A stretch of 64,000 nucleotides of DNA, taken from the NCBI GenBank assembly GCA_021018815.1, contig JAITYX010000076.1, positions 2,356,001 to 2,420,000 on the forward strand. The letters are read 5' to 3'. Both the position numbers and the translations under genes were made by a program. Below the pieces are notes generated by a model that worked only from the letters and a program-made list of their open reading frames with translations, did not search any database and was not told the origin of the DNA. Below, piece by piece: positions 1 to 11,699 of the stretch (positions within the stretch are counted from its first letter, which is position 1; each line of letters opens with the position of its first letter). This DNA comes from Talinum fruticosum. Taxonomy: Eukaryota > Streptophyta > Magnoliopsida > Caryophyllales > Talinaceae.

Positions 1-607
1 CAATTGTATGAAGTTATTTCCATGATTGCTGTTTTGAGATTTATTTTGGATTTCTTGATATATGACTTTTGGCATATAGTCCAGCCAGAAAAAGGATTTT
101 GAATTCCTGGTTTCACAAAAGAATTGTGTATTTTGTAGTGCCAATGGTTAAATTTAGGCTTTGTTGTCTGGGGCTTGTACCAGTCCGTTACTGTTATCTC
201 TTCTGGTTGGACGATAAATAGTATTTTAATGATTGTTTTGAGATTGAAAGTGTACTAAATTCAAATATCTCTTTGTAGATGCTCTTCAAATCTATGTTGA
301 CTGAAATATGCTGCCCCCACCCCCTTCAGTCCCCAAACCCACTCCCGACCCCATATCAAGAACAAAGGGAAATAAATGAATGCTACTGGTGGGATTTTGG
401 TCATTGTTTTCATTTGGTGACATAGTCACTTTGCCATTAGCTGTAGCAATTGCAATGCATAGTGGACAGATTGTGTGGTTTTTTTTTTTTGGCCTAAACA
501 TGTCAAGATTCTTTGGCTTGAACTGTGGTTAGTGTGCAAACTAAATGACTGAATTGTTGTTTTTTCTTCAGTGCATCTTCTATCCCCAGAAACAAGAGCG
601 GTCATAG
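1..607 (+). other. Upstream intron of the RING gene
   Basis: This stretch lies before the first recognisable exon of the AIRP2-like gene. The family's N-terminal exon, which normally begins with a short basic Met-Arg-Lys segment, is not visible here and is presumed to lie off the left edge. A pyrimidine tract and an AG at 606-607 give the acceptor for the exon that starts at 608. A 25-base stretch at 578-602 recurs exactly, inverted, at 5302-5326. No other coding signal was seen. Confidence 0.5.
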
Positions 608-2122
608 GCTTCAGATGAAATTAGTTCATAATAGCTTGGCACCCCTTATTCTGTACTTGCTCCAATGGATAGATTGCTCATGTACATGTCTCCTTCCAAG
701 TTATTTGAATCTCTTCTACGTAGTTATATATAAGGTTAGTTCCTTGGTCACTTGTTCATGTTTTTTCTTGTTCAAGTAAAAATGATGTAAAAGAATGTTC
801 AAACAATTATGATGCCCGAAATGATTGTTTTATAGTGTACAGGTGAATGCAGATGGTAGGCCAGATGCATCATCATATGGGAGAAGAGCAACAATACGAG
901 AATTCTATGGTATGTGAAAGGCTTGTGTCCACTTCCTTCTCTCCCTCCCGCCTTGCTGCCCTATTTCACTCCAGACAATGTTGTGCTTCTTGTTGTGGAT
1001 AATAAGTTGAAGACAAATCTGGCTTTGAGTGCTGTGTATTTCCTTTATGGAATAGTTAGCAGCACGGTATTGTCATTTGTCATAATTCACAATGCTTGTG
1101 CAGCTCTGTTTGGTGTCCGTTTTCTTTAATTGAGCTAGCATGGACGTCCAACTTTCTTTGAAATTGTGTTTCTTGCCTTTATCCATTTACAATTACTTTT
1201 CATTATATTTTTTTGTTTGGGTGTAGTGTGGACTTTTCTTGAGAGGAGCTATTTTAATCGAATAATTACACCTTTGGGCATACCCTTATGAGGTTTCCCA
1301 AAAGCTGTTTTTGCCCTTGTTCAATGTTGGTAGAAGTTGAGCCCAAAGTTGTAATTTACAGAGCAAACACATTCACTATGTCTCTCAAACTCGTACAACA
1401 ATGTATATGTTCCCACTGAATCCTCTTTTGCCCTTGATCAATGTTAGAAGCTGTTACCGAGCCTTCTGTGCTGCTATAAAGTTCATGGAAGTAACTTCCT
1501 AGGCATCTGTATCTTTTGGCATCTCACCTCAGAACAGATTCGTTGTTGATTGGAATCTCCTCTCTACAGTCAACCTTTGAAACTCCACTCTGGACACCAG
1601 AGATAGGCTTGATCTTCTTGGCTGTCTCCATTCCATTGCTTCCATGGCATCTGTATCTTTTGGCGTCTCACCTCAGAACAGATTCTGTGTTGATTGGAAT
1701 CTCCTCTTTAGAGTCAACCTTTGAAACTCCACTCTGGACACCAGAGATGGGCTTCGTCTTGTTGGCTGTCTCCATTCCATTGCTTTCGTCAGCTGTGACT
1801 TGTTTATTTTCCTTGATTTTCTTTTTTCTCTTTTTTTTTAAGAGGGTGGGGGTGTTTATCGCGATGGGGTCACTGGTGTAAGGGGGCTGGAAATGAAGAA
1901 AGGTGGGGCAATGAGTTAAGGGGGTCCTCTTGCTTCCATATGCTATTAGATTTTGGCAGCAATGACTATCATTTGTGAACATCTTTCTGTGCTGAATGAC
2001 TTGTCCTCCACTGAACTTTGAGAAGGTCGACTTCTTAGATCATCATCATGGTCAGAGGCTATTTTAACTAACTTCTATTGCTGATAACCTTAGTATGGTA
2101 GTTTCTGTTTCTGTTTCTGTTT

Positions 2123-2160
<38 letters not shown>

Positions 2161-3384
2161 TCTTCTTCCACCAATCTCAGTGCCTTTTGAATGGCCAAGC
2201 CCCACCCCCTTCCCCAAAAAAAAAAAGAAAAGAAAAAGAAAGGATCACCAATGAATCTGGAGAAATCTGTATAGGTTGACCCCCTTACACATAACTTATG
2301 CTCCGAGAGAGCTCATCTGACATGGGTCCATGCCGTTCATCTGAAGCCATTTCAACTCATCTTGTGTTCTTAGATTCGACCAAACCTGCAATGATAGAAG
2401 AGAGGGTTTTACACATTGGTTCCTGATGAGTGATGACTCAGCATCCTCCCGTACATCCTTTGTCCTTGACCTTTGACTAATTCCCTATTTTTCCTTTCAT
2501 CTGCAATAAAAACCCTGTAAATATGATTAACTTTTGAGAGAAGAATGGAGAAGCAGAGAGAAGAAAAAGTAAGGAGAAACTAGAAAGTAATGCAAGCCAT
2601 CTCATGTGAGCGGATTATGTGAAAGTTTAATGGAAAGGCAAAGCATAATAATTTATTATCTTCATCAATGAAGTGTCAGTTTTTGCTCAGAAAATGCAGT
2701 GTGCAAATTTCTCCCCATTTTTCTGGGATCAGTGTTTAGCAAAAGTCAAAAACTAGAACTAGGACATGCCTCTTTGAGTTACTGCATTTTTTTCTCTGCA
2801 TTAGCTTTGCTCATTACAGATCTATGTTATTAATATGTTACTTTAAATATGAATCTGCAGCAATTATTCTACCATATCTACAGCGGCTTACGGAGCTAGA
2901 TGATGGTGCAAATGCAAGCAACGGTTTCGAGTTAGCAGTTAGAAAGAACCCTGATGCGAGGAGAAAGTTTTCAGACATTGATTTCGAGAGGGAAGATGAA
3001 TGTGGAATCTGCTTAGAGCCTTGCACCAAAATTGTGTTGCCCAACTGCTGCCATTCAATGTGCATCAACTGCTATCGAGACTGGTAAGTTACTTTTGCAT
3101 CCTGATTTCCCAGACCCCGTAAAAAACAGGTCCCACGCTGGGAGTATTGTTGATCATCTTAGTAATAACTACCATGCTCGGGGTTTTGATATTGCAGGAA
3201 TTTAAGGTCAGAGTCCTGCCCATTTTGCCGGGGTAGTATAAAGAGAGTGAAGTCTGGGGACCTCTGGGTTCTCACCTGTGGCAGTGATGTGGCGGACCCA
3301 AAAACCGTGATGAAGGAGGACATCTTGCGGTTGTATCTCTACATAAACAGCCTGCCTAAGGATGTTCCTGATGCCCTTTTTTAA
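608..3384 (+). CDS. AIRP2-like RING-type E3 ubiquitin ligase (5' exon off the window)
   Basis: Four exons are visible: 608-734, 843-909, 2861-3083 and 3198-3384, all with GT..AG borders and compatible phases (1, 0, 1 and 2 nt carried over). They encode a hydrophobic segment (LILYLLQWIDC), then a linker, then a C-terminal RING with ordered Cys/His pairs: CGIC, NCCHSMC, INCY and CPFC. The acidic lead-in (DIDFEREDECGIC) and the tail ending DVPDALF match the plant AIRP2 family, which are small cytosolic E3 ligases. Arabidopsis AIRP2 promotes abscisic-acid signalling. The N-terminal exon, about 40 residues in relatives, is missing and probably lies before base 1. Intron 909-2861 is long and holds a 144-bp duplication. 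A degraded paralogue lies at 11700-12760. Family assignment is firm; the exact orthologue is not. Confidence 0.88.
1503..1790. repeat. Two-copy 144-bp tandem repeat inside the RING-gene intron
   Basis: Copies start at 1503 and 1647, with only scattered substitutions between them. The period is a multiple of three, so reading frames stay open through both copies on both strands. The minus-strand reading is hydrophilic and protein-like, with a repeated SGVQSGVSKVD motif. It may derive from an exon of an unrelated gene. I do not call a gene here. Confidence 0.85.
2101..2166. repeat. Compound hexanucleotide/trinucleotide microsatellite
   Basis: Several GTTTCT units run directly into GTTGCT units and then a TTC run, inside the RING-gene intron. 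The array looks like ordinary replication-slippage DNA. Confidence 0.85.
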
Positions 3385-5300
3385 TGTATTATGAGTATTT
3401 GATCTAATTAACCGGTATTGTGAAAATATATATTGTACAGAAGAAAAAATTGCTTTCCGGAGAATATGTATATAGGGTCAGTGCAGCTTCTTCATCCAAC
3501 TGTAGAATAAAATGTATATGGTTTCGGTTTACATTCAAAGCGCGCAGCATGCTGTATTATTCTTGCTTTGCTGCATGAAAGTTCTTCGTAAGCATGAAAG
3601 GTCTCCATCTTACAATTTGTTAATATGTGTATACTGTAGTCAAACACATTCAGGTTATGAATCTTTGGAGACCTGAAATGATATATGATACTTGATATTT
3701 CAGAGTGTGGGTGGAGCCCAAACTGGCTCAAACTGGTCTAGTTGGCTACTTATAGGTGAAAATCTGCTGCCCTGTCATGTCGATCCCTGATTGTTGGTTT
3801 ACCAGTTACCTGTGATGGCATTTTATGGTGCTAACTAAGGCACATAAGCTAATCGATCCATGATTTGAACATAGGATTTGATCTTGAAGGTTACGTTTTA
3901 CATGCTTTAGTACAGTAGCATTGCAATTATATTAAACGCCCGGTAGGAGCAGACAATCTAGGTGCTTCCTAAAAACGCAAGAGTCAAAACTTTTTAAAAT
4001 GGAGTTGAAAGCAGGTGCGTTAGCCGAGGAAACTCTAATAGAGATCCATCTCTCAAAAGCCAACGATGGCTTGACTCCTGCTAATGAAAATCAAAAACCC
4101 AAAAAAAAAGGATAGCTTGACTTCTACTATGGAGGACCAAAGACCGAAAAAAGGATCGTATAGCGTCCATAGCCACAATCAATATTTTGGATTATAGTCT
4201 GCTTAATATGCACTTATCAACATGACTACAAACTACATTCTATTTCAATTTTGTGCGAAGAAAGTGTGCCAATCCCCTTATACATATGTATTTCCTCAGC
4301 CTTTTTATCCTGTATAATATGCATATCCCTCGTTTATCACTTAAATTGGATCAAGTACTCAACGTACATTATTATTAACATTAAGGTAACATCAGGGATA
4401 AATTGGATCAAGTACTCAAAGTACATTATTATTAACATTAAGGTAACATCAGGAACATACTTTGACTGGCTATTTATACAGAGAAATTGAAGGTGTAAGC
4501 ATTCCATTATGTATCAACGTTCCAAAAAATAATACTCGTATGCACCAAAAACCCTGGATTCAGCGGGCGCTGCTAATACATCCGCAAATTCTTGATTGGC
4601 TGGCTAGTTGCAAATAGCCCCTGGACTATGGAACAAAAGTTCTGGTACTTTCAACTTTGTGATTGTATTCCAGGCCGAGTCCAACATCTTTATGCACCCA
4701 TTTCGCATGTTAGGTGTCGTGGATGTATTTAGTCAAATGATTGAACAACCAGGAGCAATTTAATTACCACATCACCGCCATAGGTGAGAACACAGAGGTC
4801 CCAGACTCCGCCCTCGATCTTTATCCTATCCTATCAAAATAGACATGACTCTGACCTCAAATTCCTGTAATTTCAAAAACTCGACCTGGAGTTTCTATAT
4901 ATTTCTTTACTGATCCTTGTGACTTAGTTGTTGCTTGAATGTAACAGATAACAGAAAGTCGTCGATTCAAAAGGATGGGTTGTACATGCATAACAAGGAA
5001 TTTCCTTCTTGTTGCTCTGCAGCCATATGATATGACGATACATTTGACCTACCATCAAAAATTACATGAAGGTGAAACCAAATCAGTTGATTATTTCTAA
5101 CCCTTCTATCATTTACTTCATAGTTTTTTCCTTGAGCAAGGAAGACACTGAAGCTGGAGCGAGGAACCAACCTTACGAACAACATTCTGATATTCAAATT
5201 GCTGGGAAGAGGATACATACTAACTAATCAATCTATCCGCTGGAGCAAGTAGAAAACAATGGGTGTCAAGTCATCATGGACTAGCTCATTTGAGGTCAAT
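3385..5300. other. Downstream region of the RING gene
   Basis: The first 350 bases are probably the 3'UTR, because stretches at about 3494-3620 are recognisably related to 12670-12800 downstream of the RING pseudogene. Further on are a SINE-like tail fragment (about 4010-4150) and a 57-bp tandem duplication (4342-4455). No coding region was recognised. Confidence 0.5.
4342..4455. repeat. Two-copy 57-bp tandem repeat
   Basis: Copies start at 4342 and 4399 and differ at only one or two positions, so the duplication is recent. The unit is AT-rich, and one copy runs straight into the next. Confidence 0.9.
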
Positions 5301-5504
5301 CACCGCTCTTGTTTCTGGGGATAGAATAGTATTATAGATGAAAAATCGAAAGGGTTACGACTCAGGTCACCATGTAAATCATGGTTAGATGTTAGATAGC
5401 ATATACATTGTTCTGAAAATACAGAAAATGTGACAGAAAAATACCTGCTGCATATATTTAAAGAAAACAAATATTGCAGTGTCATTCTCTCACGAGTCTC
5501 TGGT

Positions 5505-7787
5505 TCAGGGTTTAAATATCTGGAAAAATTTTGGGGAGTTTCTCTCTTGACCTCTTTGGCTTGTACAATGGCGAAGACATATTGTTGGCAATGTCCGAGA
5601 GATTTTATACTTCAGGTAACAACTTGATTCACAAACTAGATAAGATGCTAGCTGATATAGAGAATATATTACTCGATAACATGGTATGAGACCCATGATA
5701 AAACGTTTATGCATGAGCAGGATTAGTACAGAGCAAGAAACGAAAGGAAGGATGGCCAGCCACGGTACCATGGGGATATTTGTCACAAACACACCAGTCA
5801 TGAATGTCGAAAGAGTTGCATAGAAGGATGCTTGGAGTAGGAAGAGACTGAAATCCACCAACACCACTCTCTCCTCTCGATCACCAGTCATGATCCAGAG
5901 GAGACAAAATAAAACCATCATTGAGAGACACATAGCTGTTATGTCTGAGATCACGAAAACCCAAAAGGCAACCTTCTTTGCTAAGATGGGAGTTCCATCT
6001 TGGCTGTTGAATCCACCTGGCACTGTGAATGCTGCCGTGAATGTGATTGTTGCCAGAAGAGCTGCAGTTAGACTCATGGTGTTAATGTAGTCTTTTATCT
6101 CTGTGGTAGGGATACCACACATGGTTCGAAACCCAAAGATTTCAGCGGCCACATCCACCCTTTTCCAGAGGAATTGCTGGAACTGACAAAGAAAAATGAG
6201 CAGCGGTATAAGAGCTACATTTATTTTGGGGTGCAAGAAAGAAAATTGAGAATGCAACTCCTCCTAGCATGGGTCCCATTGCCATGAGGTCTGGCAAGAA
6301 TTAGATATAAGTAGTCTTACTCTTGCAAACGGAGAATCCGATTCCAAGAGGCCCACAAAGAAAGAAAATTGAGGATGGTTGCTAATAATTGTGGAACTTG
6401 TGAAGTGTTTAATACCTTACGAGGAATATCATCTGCTGATCCAAGTAAATCACCAGTCAAGATACCCTTGTTGTTCCTGAGACTCAGTGCAAGCCCTCCT
6501 TCCATAAAAAGTTTAGCTACATCGAAGTTGCCTTTTTCAATGGCAAGATGCGATGGTGTGTTTCCATCATAATCCTTTTTGTGCCATACTGGAGCTAATA
6601 ATTTAAGGAGCTTTCTGGCTGTGTCTTTGTTATAAGGCCTACCATATGTCATACGATGCAATACTGTACCACCATTACGGTCACATTGCATCATTAACTG
6701 ACGGTTTTGCTCGAGAATTCTTTCAGCTAACCGCATTGATCCACAGCTGGCTGCTTTCAACAAAGGTGTAAGACCTTCGGAGTTATGAACATCAACAGCA
6801 AAAGCATTTGCCTGGATCATGAAGTCTATATCTTCGTCACTACAGCTACCTGCAATATTGTTGAATTTCAGAATAGATAAGCAAATTGAACCATTGCAAA
6901 ATCAACCTATGATCATTCTCAATCCAAGAAAATTAGGGCCCATTAAATTCACAAATGTATACCAAAACAGGTTGTTCAAGTGGTTTGACACTTATTCCCC
7001 TTAACCAAGGTCTTAGGTTTGACTCGTGTGAACAAAAAAAATTGTGATAAGAGAATTCTACCTTTTATAAGCCAACAATAGCTCAACTCCGGTGAACTTG
7101 AAGATCAAGACCAAAAAAAGTGCATATTTATGCAATAAAGTAATATATATATATATATATATAAGAACAAGATGACCTACCAGAATCCACAAATTCTCCA
7201 GAATAGCGTAAGGCGTGAAGAATGGTCTCATTGTCATTGTTCACGTCCTGAGCAACTTCTCTGTCAAACTCGATCAATTTTTTAGCATTATCAATGCAAC
7301 CTACTTGTAGTGCTATGTGTAGAGGAGTGTTGCCATCCTTATTCTTCACCCTCCATGGTGGGCAATAGACTTCTTCATCGCAGCAAGCAGCCTCTTCTTG
7401 AGCCTTTTGGAAACAACGTTTGCACATTTCAAGGAACGCCTCATCAACTTTACACCGTGTTATAACAATATGCAAAGGAGTGTAGCCTCTAGAGTCTATC
7501 TGACAAATGAGGATAGGCAAGCTTTCCAGAGCTTCCATAATGAATGATCTCCAATTTGTACTGTTTGCAAGCCTTTTGGCACCAGTTGATTGACAAGCTA
7601 GATGAACAATATTTCTTCCAGCTGATGCTCGAGAGAGTAAATAGTCCCTTTCATTCATGGACAGCTTTTTCCTTAAGAAATCTATGTCACCTTCCATTGC
7701 TGATTCAAAGAGTTCTTCTGGCATCATTCCCATAGTGCCTTCCACAGACTCCTCTGTTTCGACAATCTGCAAGTTAATCATTTGCAT
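5505..7787 (-). CDS. Ankyrin-repeat protein with C-terminal PGG membrane domain (ACD6/ITN1-like)
   Basis: Three exons on the minus strand: 7787-7181, 6849-6416 and 6182-5505. They total 1719 nt, or 572 residues, with exact splice phases and no internal stop. Exon 1 and exon 2 carry repeated ankyrin signatures (GYTPLHIV, GNTPLHIALQVG, GLTPLLKAA, GNTPSHLAIEKG). Exon 3 begins with a PGG domain (FTAAFTVPGG) and has about four hydrophobic segments. This layout defines the plant ankyrin-transmembrane family (ACD6, ITN1 and relatives) of the plasma membrane or ER, linked to defence and salt or ABA responses. The first Met at 7787 was chosen; a Met about 20 codons further in is also possible. A microsatellite sits in intron 1. 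The gene is intact, unlike the copy directly upstream. Confidence 0.85.
6973..7120 (+). mobile_element. tRNA-derived SINE-like element in the ankyrin-gene intron
   Basis: The segment has a B-box-like stretch (GGTTTGACTCG near 7014) preceded by tRNA-like sequence, and ends in an A-rich tail at about 7113-7119. Its 3' part resembles the A-tailed stretch at 4057-4110. I could not define target-site duplications, so the call rests on the box spacing and the tail. Confidence 0.4.
7146..7163. repeat. Short TA microsatellite
   Basis: A run of alternating TA lies in the first intron of the ankyrin/PGG gene, just beyond its exon-1 donor. Confidence 0.8.
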
Positions 7788-8271
7788 TTTTTGAAGCCTT
7801 CTTTGTTACATTGACCAAAGTAATCTAATCATTGCATTTAATTATATGTTGCAAATTATATACTAAATCAAAATTATGTAGGAAGCTCTCACTATGCTCT
7901 AAAACTACAATAAATAACTCAAGACGAAGGTAAGCTAACCTACTATTGGTGGTGCCCCCCCAAAAAAAAGATGTGCCTACCCCTAAATATATAGTATAAA
8001 TATTGGATGAAACCCGATTATTGTTTTGTATATCAGGTGATATACGAGCAAGAGAACAAGTCATTTCCTTTTTGTCACTATATCATTGCCCCGTGTTGCA
8101 ATGGCAAGATATGCCTTATTCCCCCGGCAAGCATAAATTTTGCATGATTCTGTAGAGTTTATATAGCTAAAATATGGAGGTTTCTTCTTGGGGATATGGT
8201 TTTGTTGAATATTGTTACAACTTGAATGTAGCAGGTTTCACTAAAAATCTATACCTTAATTATTTTACTAC

Positions 8272-10235
8272 CAAGGAAGTCGGTTTGAAGATGAATCAAA
8301 GCTGCAGCCGAGACACCATCCTTGTTCACTATAGTGAAGTTTGCCGAGGACTCTAGCAGAGCATCACCATCTCCACATTGCGATTCCTCACAGCTATGTG
8401 TGCTGGTGTATTTCCATAATGATCTTGTTGATCCTTCAGGGCCTGAATTTCTGTAATCTTCAGCAACTCCTTGGCTTCCTCATAACTCCGTGACCTAAAG
8501 TGGTGCAGGACTGTTCTACCATTACAGTCACTCATCTCCACAGAATCTGGGCACTCATTGATTATGGCCCTGATAGCTCGTAGATCAGACCTAAGGGCCG
8601 CTCTACGAAGAGGAGTCAATTGATTAGCATCACACGAACGAGCAGCAGAGCTATTTTTCTGCAGCAACAAGTGTATTATAGAAAGCGAATCTTCACCTAT
8701 TGGACATCCCTTGTATGTCAACCCAGCTCGTTGCTTGTTGATTAGTTGTATGGTCTTTACGACCAACTCTTTATCACCTGAAGGATCCACGAAATATGAT
8801 TGTATCACGCCTATTGGCATCTATCTTGGGTTTTACCCATTTAATGGTCGAAAAAAAGGATCCATGAAATATGAAAAAGAGATCAAATAAGCAAGAAGGC
8901 TAGACGAATTGGCAGAAGATCATGGATAATTACTTTAAAAACGTTGCAAACTTATGAGTGTTGCAAACATTTACCCAACATACTAAGTTGGAACATCCTA
9001 CTATATTGTGGTCAAGGATAAAGACTTAATCATCCGATGCACCAAGAGGGTGAGTTACTCACAAGATTCACAAGGATGGTTTTCCTAGAAATTATCTGGT
9101 GCAGAAAAGTGTGCAACTCGCTAGCTTTAGTAACTGTGCGAAAAATCATCAAATCTAGCATAATTGAATGTATTTAATTGCTCAATATATGCAATCCAAA
9201 CCAAACCGAACTCAAAGTCATAATAAGGCTGCAGAATTTTGACTTGAATCCAATTTGACCAGAAGAAATAGAAGTAAACCAAAATTTGATTGATTCATTG
9301 ATAATTTGATACTGATTGATTCATACTGATTGAGCAAACTTGAATATGACCTTAACTTGAAATGAACCTCTTAAACCCACTGGAAACAAACATGTACAAC
9401 CTCTTCTAACAGGTGCAGTGTTATTCAATCCAAGTGATCTATTTAGTAGATACTGAATCAAGTGTAAAGAGTTCCTTTCATCCCATTTTATCTTCCTCAC
9501 CGAACCTCAAACTGCACATATTGAATTCATATCCACACTATAGTTCTATCCAAATAGATAGCACCACAAGCGAGAAAAAAAGGAAAATTCATAAATTGCC
9601 TGATCAGCTAGTAAGTTATTAGAGCACAAAAATAATGCTAAGATTAGAAAGAAAAACGCACATAGACCAGGTTAGATTTAGAAGGTTTACCCTCGACCCC
9701 ATGTTTGATCGCAAGATGTAGAGGAGTCTCATTGCAATTGTTAACAAAAGAAGCCACCTCAGGACCAACCTCAAGCAAATAGGTGGCAACCCAAACTTTG
9801 CCGTAGCTCAGTGCCAAATGAAGGGGTGTATTACCCTTCAAGTTCTTCACCTTCCATGGAAGCTGGTCCTTGTCTTCCGATCCCACAACCTCAATCTCAT
9901 TTTCGCTCTCTGAAGAGGGCAATGCTGATATTGCAAAACCCTTGTAGGATTCAACCAGTAACTTGACAATCTTTAGGTTCCCCCTTGGCAGCAATATGAA
10001 GGGGGTTATCTCCATTAGTGTTCCTTTGATGAATGAGCGAAAGGAAGCTTCTAAGGGCCTCCTTCAGAAAATCGAAGTGCCTATATTGGACTGCTAAGTG
10101 TATGATATTGTTGTGTTGGATAGTTGTTTGGGAGAGAAAGTAGTCGTTGGTGCCATTCTCTATCTCACGGGATAAGACCTCATTGAGGAAGCTTATATCT
10201 CCATTAATGGCTGCCCTGTAGAGTGCCTTCTCCAT
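8272..10235 (-). pseudogene. Truncated, frameshifted second copy of the ankyrin gene
   Basis: Two exon equivalents match the intact neighbour in order and splice phase: 10235-9691 and 8777-8272. Both have ankyrin signatures (GDNPLHIAAKG, GNTPLHLALSYG, GNTPAHIAVRN). Exon 1 has one extra base in a five-C run (9980-9984 on the plus strand), which shifts the frame inside an ankyrin repeat. Exon 2 lacks one base near 8366, after which a second frame reads ALLESSANFTIVNKDG. No PGG exon follows: the next 480 bases lead into the first exon of the intact gene. Loss of the membrane domain argues for a decayed tandem duplicate. The two indels alone could be assembly errors, as in other genes of this window. 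Confidence 0.72.
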
Positions 10236-11690
10236 TTCCTTGCTCTTCCTCGTTCCTCCGTATAATTGCTGCTATGGTCTTTGATCTATGTAGTTTGCCT
10301 GCATTTTTACATATTTTTCAATCAACTTGCTCTGCCTCAATGTCACAACTGTTTCTGCATTTCACTGCCAATTGTTTTTTTACCCTTTCTTTCCTGTTTT
10401 TGACCAGAGAAGAAACAAGAATCTCAAGGAACCCCATAATTTTAGGATCACGGCCGCAGCACCAGCTGCTAGAGACAGAAGTTAGAGGAGTTGGCTTTTA
10501 TGTCGTAGATTAGTGTGCTGGTCAATGCTGCTGGATCTCTGTCTTTATAGTCTCTCATATGGGTGGCAACGGATCAGGTTTGGATCGGGTCAACCATCAT
10601 CTACATCCATCACCCACTATCATCCATGAATTCCCATCCATATCCATCCATCCAACATCATTTAATAAATTTCGAGGAATTTTCTATAGGTCGGCCTCTT
10701 AAAGATAACTCTAACTCAAAGACATGGCTCCCAGACTGCCTGGTGGTGTTATTCGACCAATCTTCCCCTCCCCTTCTAATAATTTCGTGGATTTAAGTTT
10801 CATTGGCGTATATGATTATAGATATGCTATTTCTTAAGGTTAAACTTCGGTCATTGGTTATGTAAAAATCGTTCTCTTTCAAAAAATTTTGGGAATTCGT
10901 ACAAGCTCCCTTATAGTGAACTTGGTTACTTTATTGGCTAGGCTTCTGTTGGACCTAATCTGATTTACGTGTTGTAGGAAGAACAGAAGTTATCAATGGT
11001 GAGAAGACAGGAAGAGGAAAAAGCTGTGTCGTGGTATAACCACCGACCTGAAAGCAAATACGGCTCGACTGCCGTGCAATCGTAATAGTCGGTTGCTCCC
11101 CAAGGTTTCCACAGCAGCTTCACTTACGTGCACTCGAAAGCGAAGAAAATGGAGTATGCAGAAACTATGCCCTCGAAAGCGAAGAAAATGGAGTATGCAG
11201 AAACTATGCCCAGAGAAGTAGAAGTGAAGGATTTTTCTCCACTACTCAGGAAATTAAGCCACGAATATCTCCGACTAATAGTCATGCAAGGAATGAGTCA
11301 ATGAAAGTCAAACGAAATTTCTCCAAAAAAATATACATAAGGGCCACAGCCCATGCTGCGTCTAGCCCGGACCAGGTGGGCGGGTGGTGCGCGCGTGTGT
11401 GATGGTCCGTACTCCCTTCAATGCCAAACCATAGTGCTAACTTTCAAATAATAGCCAAGAGAGGGATAGTCAATCAATACCCAACAAAGCAGCGTCGTCC
11501 ACTAGTTGAAGTTTCACTGTGCATATAATACAGTTTGTCATACTGATCGATCGCTTGATTGACTCCTCTACTTGGAACGACTTTTATACTCCTAACTCTT
11601 GTCAATATCCAACTATCAAATCCATAATCAGCTAAGTATTAATAGACTGTGTGGAGATGTTTGATGGTAATGGTAGAACGATTTTGAAGC
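10236..11690. other. Intergenic DNA upstream of the ankyrin pseudogene
   Basis: No gene was recognised. There is a stretch rich in ATCCATCC-type short repeats (about 10600-10660) and a 39-bp tandem duplication (11133-11210). Open frames here are short and not protein-like. Confidence 0.5.
11133..11210. repeat. Two-copy 39-bp tandem repeat
   Basis: Two identical adjacent copies start at 11133 and 11172, which points to very recent duplication or slippage. Confidence 0.9.
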
Positions 11691-11699
11691 TGAGTCTTC

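Noticed and set aside
7787..10235. One large ankyrin gene joining both clusters
   Set aside because: The second cluster restarts with its own N-terminal exon and repeats the same phase pattern, which fits tandem copies better.
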